Of a stretch of DNA of 64,000 nucleotides, positions 62,278-64,000 are shown in pieces. Source of the DNA: Falsirhodobacter halotolerans (GTDB taxonomy: Bacteria; Pseudomonadota; Alphaproteobacteria; Rhodobacterales; Rhodobacteraceae); contig NZ_JALJAZ010000002.1 of the NCBI RefSeq assembly GCF_022899245.1, positions 1-64,000 on the forward strand, in the 5' to 3' direction. Position 1 is the stretch's first letter; every line of letters starts with the position of its first letter. The position numbers were made by a program, and so were the translations under genes. A model generated the notes under the pieces. That model ran no database searches and was not told the origin of the DNA. It saw only the letters and a program-made list of their open reading frames with translations.

Positions 62278-63133
62278 AATTGGCATGACTGACCCCGTTC
62301 TGACGGTCGAGAACCTGAACATCCACTTCAAGGGCGCGATGCGCACCACCCATGCCGTGCGCGGCGTCAGCTTCACCCTGGGGCATGAAAAGCTGGGCAT
62401 CGTCGGCGAATCCGGCTCGGGCAAAAGCCAAACGGGGCGGGCGATCATGGGCCTGTCGCCGCCTTCGGCAAAGATCACGGCGGATCGGCTGGCCTTCGGC
62501 GCGACCGATCTGCTGACCGCCAGCGAAAAACGGATGCGCGCCATTCGCGGGTCCGAGATCGCGATGATCCTGCAGGACCCGAAGTTCAGCCTGAACCCCC
62601 TGATGCGCGTCGGCAAACAGATCGCCGAAGCCTATCGCACCCACCACAAATGCAGCGCGGCCGAGGCGAAGGAGCGTGCGCTGGCGATGCTTGACAGCGT
62701 GCACATCCGCGATCCGAAACGCGTCTATGACGTTCTGCCGCATGAGGTGTCGGGCGGAATGGGCCAGCGGATCATGATCGCGATGATGCTGATCCCCGAA
62801 CCGAAGCTGATCATCGCGGACGAGCCCACTTCGGCGCTGGACGTGACGGTGCGGCGGCAGGTGCTGAACGTTCTGGACGAATTGGTGGACCGGACGGGGG
62901 CCAGCCTGATCTTCATCAGCCACGATCTGAACCTTGTGGCCGATTTCTGCGACCGGGTGCTGGTCATGTATGCGGGCCGCGTGATGGAGGATCTGCCCGC
63001 CCGCGATCTGGGCCGGGCGAAACACCCCTATACCCGCGCGCTTCTGGACAGCCTGCCCCGGCTGGACCAGCCGCGCGACGAACTGGCCGTCATCCGGCGG
63101 CAGGACGAATGGCGGACCGGAGCGCTGACATGA
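62270..63133 (+). CDS. Peptide ABC ATPase, DppD class
   Basis: 287 residues from ATG 62270; the ATG at 62285 is also possible. Walker [14 protein letters not shown], signature VSGGMGQRIMIAMMLIPEP (canonical Arg after GGM is Gly), Walker [17 protein letters not shown]-loop ISHDLNLVADFCD, tail [13 protein letters not shown]. Unlike the importer at 14-21 kb, the two ATPases are separate proteins here. Confidence 0.92.
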   Translation: MTEIGMTDPVLTVENLNIHFKGAMRTTHAVRGVSFTLGHEKLGIVGESGSGKSQTGRAIMGLSPPSAKITADRLAFGATDLLTASEKRMRAIRGSEIAMILQDPKFSLNPLMRVGKQIAEAYRTHHKCSAAEAKERALAMLDSVHIRDPKRVYDVLPHEVSGGMGQRIMIAMMLIPEPKLIIADEPTSALDVTVRRQVLNVLDELVDRTGASLIFISHDLNLVADFCDRVLVMYAGRVMEDLPARDLGRAKHPYTRALLDSLPRLDQPRDELAVIRRQDEWRTGALT

Positions 63134-63891
63134 AAGACACCATCCTTGAGGCGCGCGACCTGACCATCGGCTTCGGCTTTGGCACAAGCGAGGTTCTGGC
63201 CGTGGACGGCGCGACCTTCGACATCCGGCGCGGCGAATCCTTCGGCCTGATCGGGGAATCCGGCTGCGGAAAATCGACGATCCTGCGGGCGGTGGCGGGC
63301 CTCAACCCCGATTATGACGGCGATCTGCTGTTCGACGGGCGCGAGCTTCCGGCAAAACGCCGCCACGAACACGTCCGCGCGATGCAGATGGTGTTTCAGG
63401 ACCCCTACGGCTCGCTTCACCCGCGCAAGATGGTGCAATCGGTGCTGGCCGAACCCGTCAAGCTGATGGGGCTGGGCGACGAACAGCGTCGCATTGACGA
63501 GGTGCTGCGCAATGTGGGCCTCGGGCCGGAGTTCCGTTTTCGCTATCCCCACGAACTGTCGGGCGGGCAGCGCCAGCGCATCGCCATCGCCCGCGCCCTG
63601 ATCGTGGAGCCGAAGATGCTGCTCTTGGATGAACCGACAAGCGCGCTGGACGTGTCGGTGCAGGCCGAGATCCTGAACCTTCTGTCCCGCCTGCGGCGCG
63701 AAATGGGCCTGTCCTATCTGATGGTCAGCCACGACATTGCCGTGGTGGCCCATATGTGCGACCGGGTGGCGATCATGCGGCATGGCCGCATCCTTGAGGA
63801 GGTGACCGCCGCCGATGTCCGCGCGGGCCGGGTGCGCGAGGCGTATACCCGCGAATTCCTGGCCGCCTCGGCCCCCGCCATCACCGTTTGA
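63130..63891 (+). CDS. Peptide ABC ATPase, DppF class
   Basis: 253 residues from the ATG overlapping the previous stop. Walker [15 protein letters not shown]-loop MQMVFQDPYGSLHPRK, signature [16 protein letters not shown], Walker [16 protein letters not shown]-loop VSHDIAVVAHMCD. Second ATPase of the importer. Confidence 0.93.
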   Translation: MKDTILEARDLTIGFGFGTSEVLAVDGATFDIRRGESFGLIGESGCGKSTILRAVAGLNPDYDGDLLFDGRELPAKRRHEHVRAMQMVFQDPYGSLHPRKMVQSVLAEPVKLMGLGDEQRRIDEVLRNVGLGPEFRFRYPHELSGGQRQRIAIARALIVEPKMLLLDEPTSALDVSVQAEILNLLSRLRREMGLSYLMVSHDIAVVAHMCDRVAIMRHGRILEEVTAADVRAGRVREAYTREFLAASAPAITV

Positions 63892-63900
63892 AAGACCGCC

Positions 63901-64000
63901 ATGACCGTTCTGGACCAGATCGCCGCCCGCATCGCCGGGGGCTGCCCCATCACCCCAGCCGACCGCCGCGCGGCGGTGGAGGCCATCATCGACACGCTGG
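63901..64000 (+). CDS. Start of an unidentified gene, cut by the window end
   Basis: ATG at 63901, 9 bases after the ATPase stop, with an AAAG-containing spacer. The 33 visible residues begin MTVLDQIAARIAGG and continue with PITPADRRAAVEAIIDTL, a soluble helical start. Too short to name; spacing suggests it belongs to the importer operon. Confidence 0.6.
   Translation, partial: MTVLDQIAARIAGGCPITPADRRAAVEAIIDTL

Noticed and set aside
1-64000. Mobile element, prophage or CRISPR content
   Set aside because: No transposase, integrase or phage gene, no terminal inverted repeats and no regular short repeats were seen on either strand.

Overview
The window is high-GC, densely packed bacterial DNA. 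Genes are mostly separated by 0-100 bases, with many 4-base ATGA or GTGA overlaps and frequent Shine-Dalgarno motifs such as GGAG and AGGA. The number of ABC, TRAP and TTT importers, the FCD-GntR, IclR and LysR regulators and the style of the genes suggest an alphaproteobacterium, most likely a Rhodobacterales (Rhodobacteraceae) member. This is inference: there is no rRNA or other phylogenetic marker here. No tRNA, rRNA, CRISPR array, transposase, integrase or replication gene was seen. No gap exceeds 300 bases; the longest are 41672-41918, 27847-28090 and 57018-57255.

1-5.5 kb looks like the edge of a type III secretion locus. It holds a partial lipoprotein (minus strand), an FlhB/SctU-type export switch protein whose autocleavage motif NPTH reads TAGD, a secreted L,D-transpeptidase, and a 1170-residue protein with three tandem ~133-residue repeats that may be a secreted substrate. 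5.5-13.1 kb is a minus-strand ABC sugar or glycerophosphodiester-type operon (binding protein, two permeases, ATPase, glycerophosphodiester phosphodiesterase, metallophosphoesterase) divergent from a ROK repressor.

13.3-21 kb is a GntR-led operon with a peptide importer (binding protein, two permeases, double ATPase) and a gamma-glutamyltranspeptidase-family enzyme lacking a signal peptide. 21.1-25.4 kb is a tightly coupled operon: DUF1028 Ntn-hydrolase, a 65-residue unknown protein, a polar amino acid ABC importer and a PuuE-like deacetylase. 25.4-30.4 kb has an M20 carbamoylase-type hydrolase, a LysR regulator, an amidohydrolase/deaminase and an ornithine-cyclodeaminase-family protein. 30.5-38.3 kb has a YqaA-type membrane protein, a TetR/MFS efflux pair sharing a palindromic operator, and an IclR-controlled aldehyde dehydrogenase, Fe-alcohol dehydrogenase and membrane transporter.

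38.4-41.7 kb encodes an autotransporter whose passenger is a PAP2 acid phosphatase with all three catalytic motifs. 41.9-51.9 kb is a 5-oxoproline locus: pxpA divergent from a TRAP transporter, two GntR regulators, pxpB, pxpC, a 2-hydroxyacid dehydrogenase and a second carbamoylase. 51.9-57 kb is a LysR-linked PrpF/4-oxalomesaconate-tautomerase-like isomerase with a TctC plus fused TctA-TctB importer. 57.2-63.9 kb is an AbgB-like aminoacyl-glutamate amidohydrolase followed by a complete peptide ABC importer; the window ends inside a new gene.

The recurring theme is uptake and hydrolysis of amide-, ureido- and gamma-glutamyl-linked amino acid derivatives, with glutamate or 5-oxoproline as a plausible convergence point.
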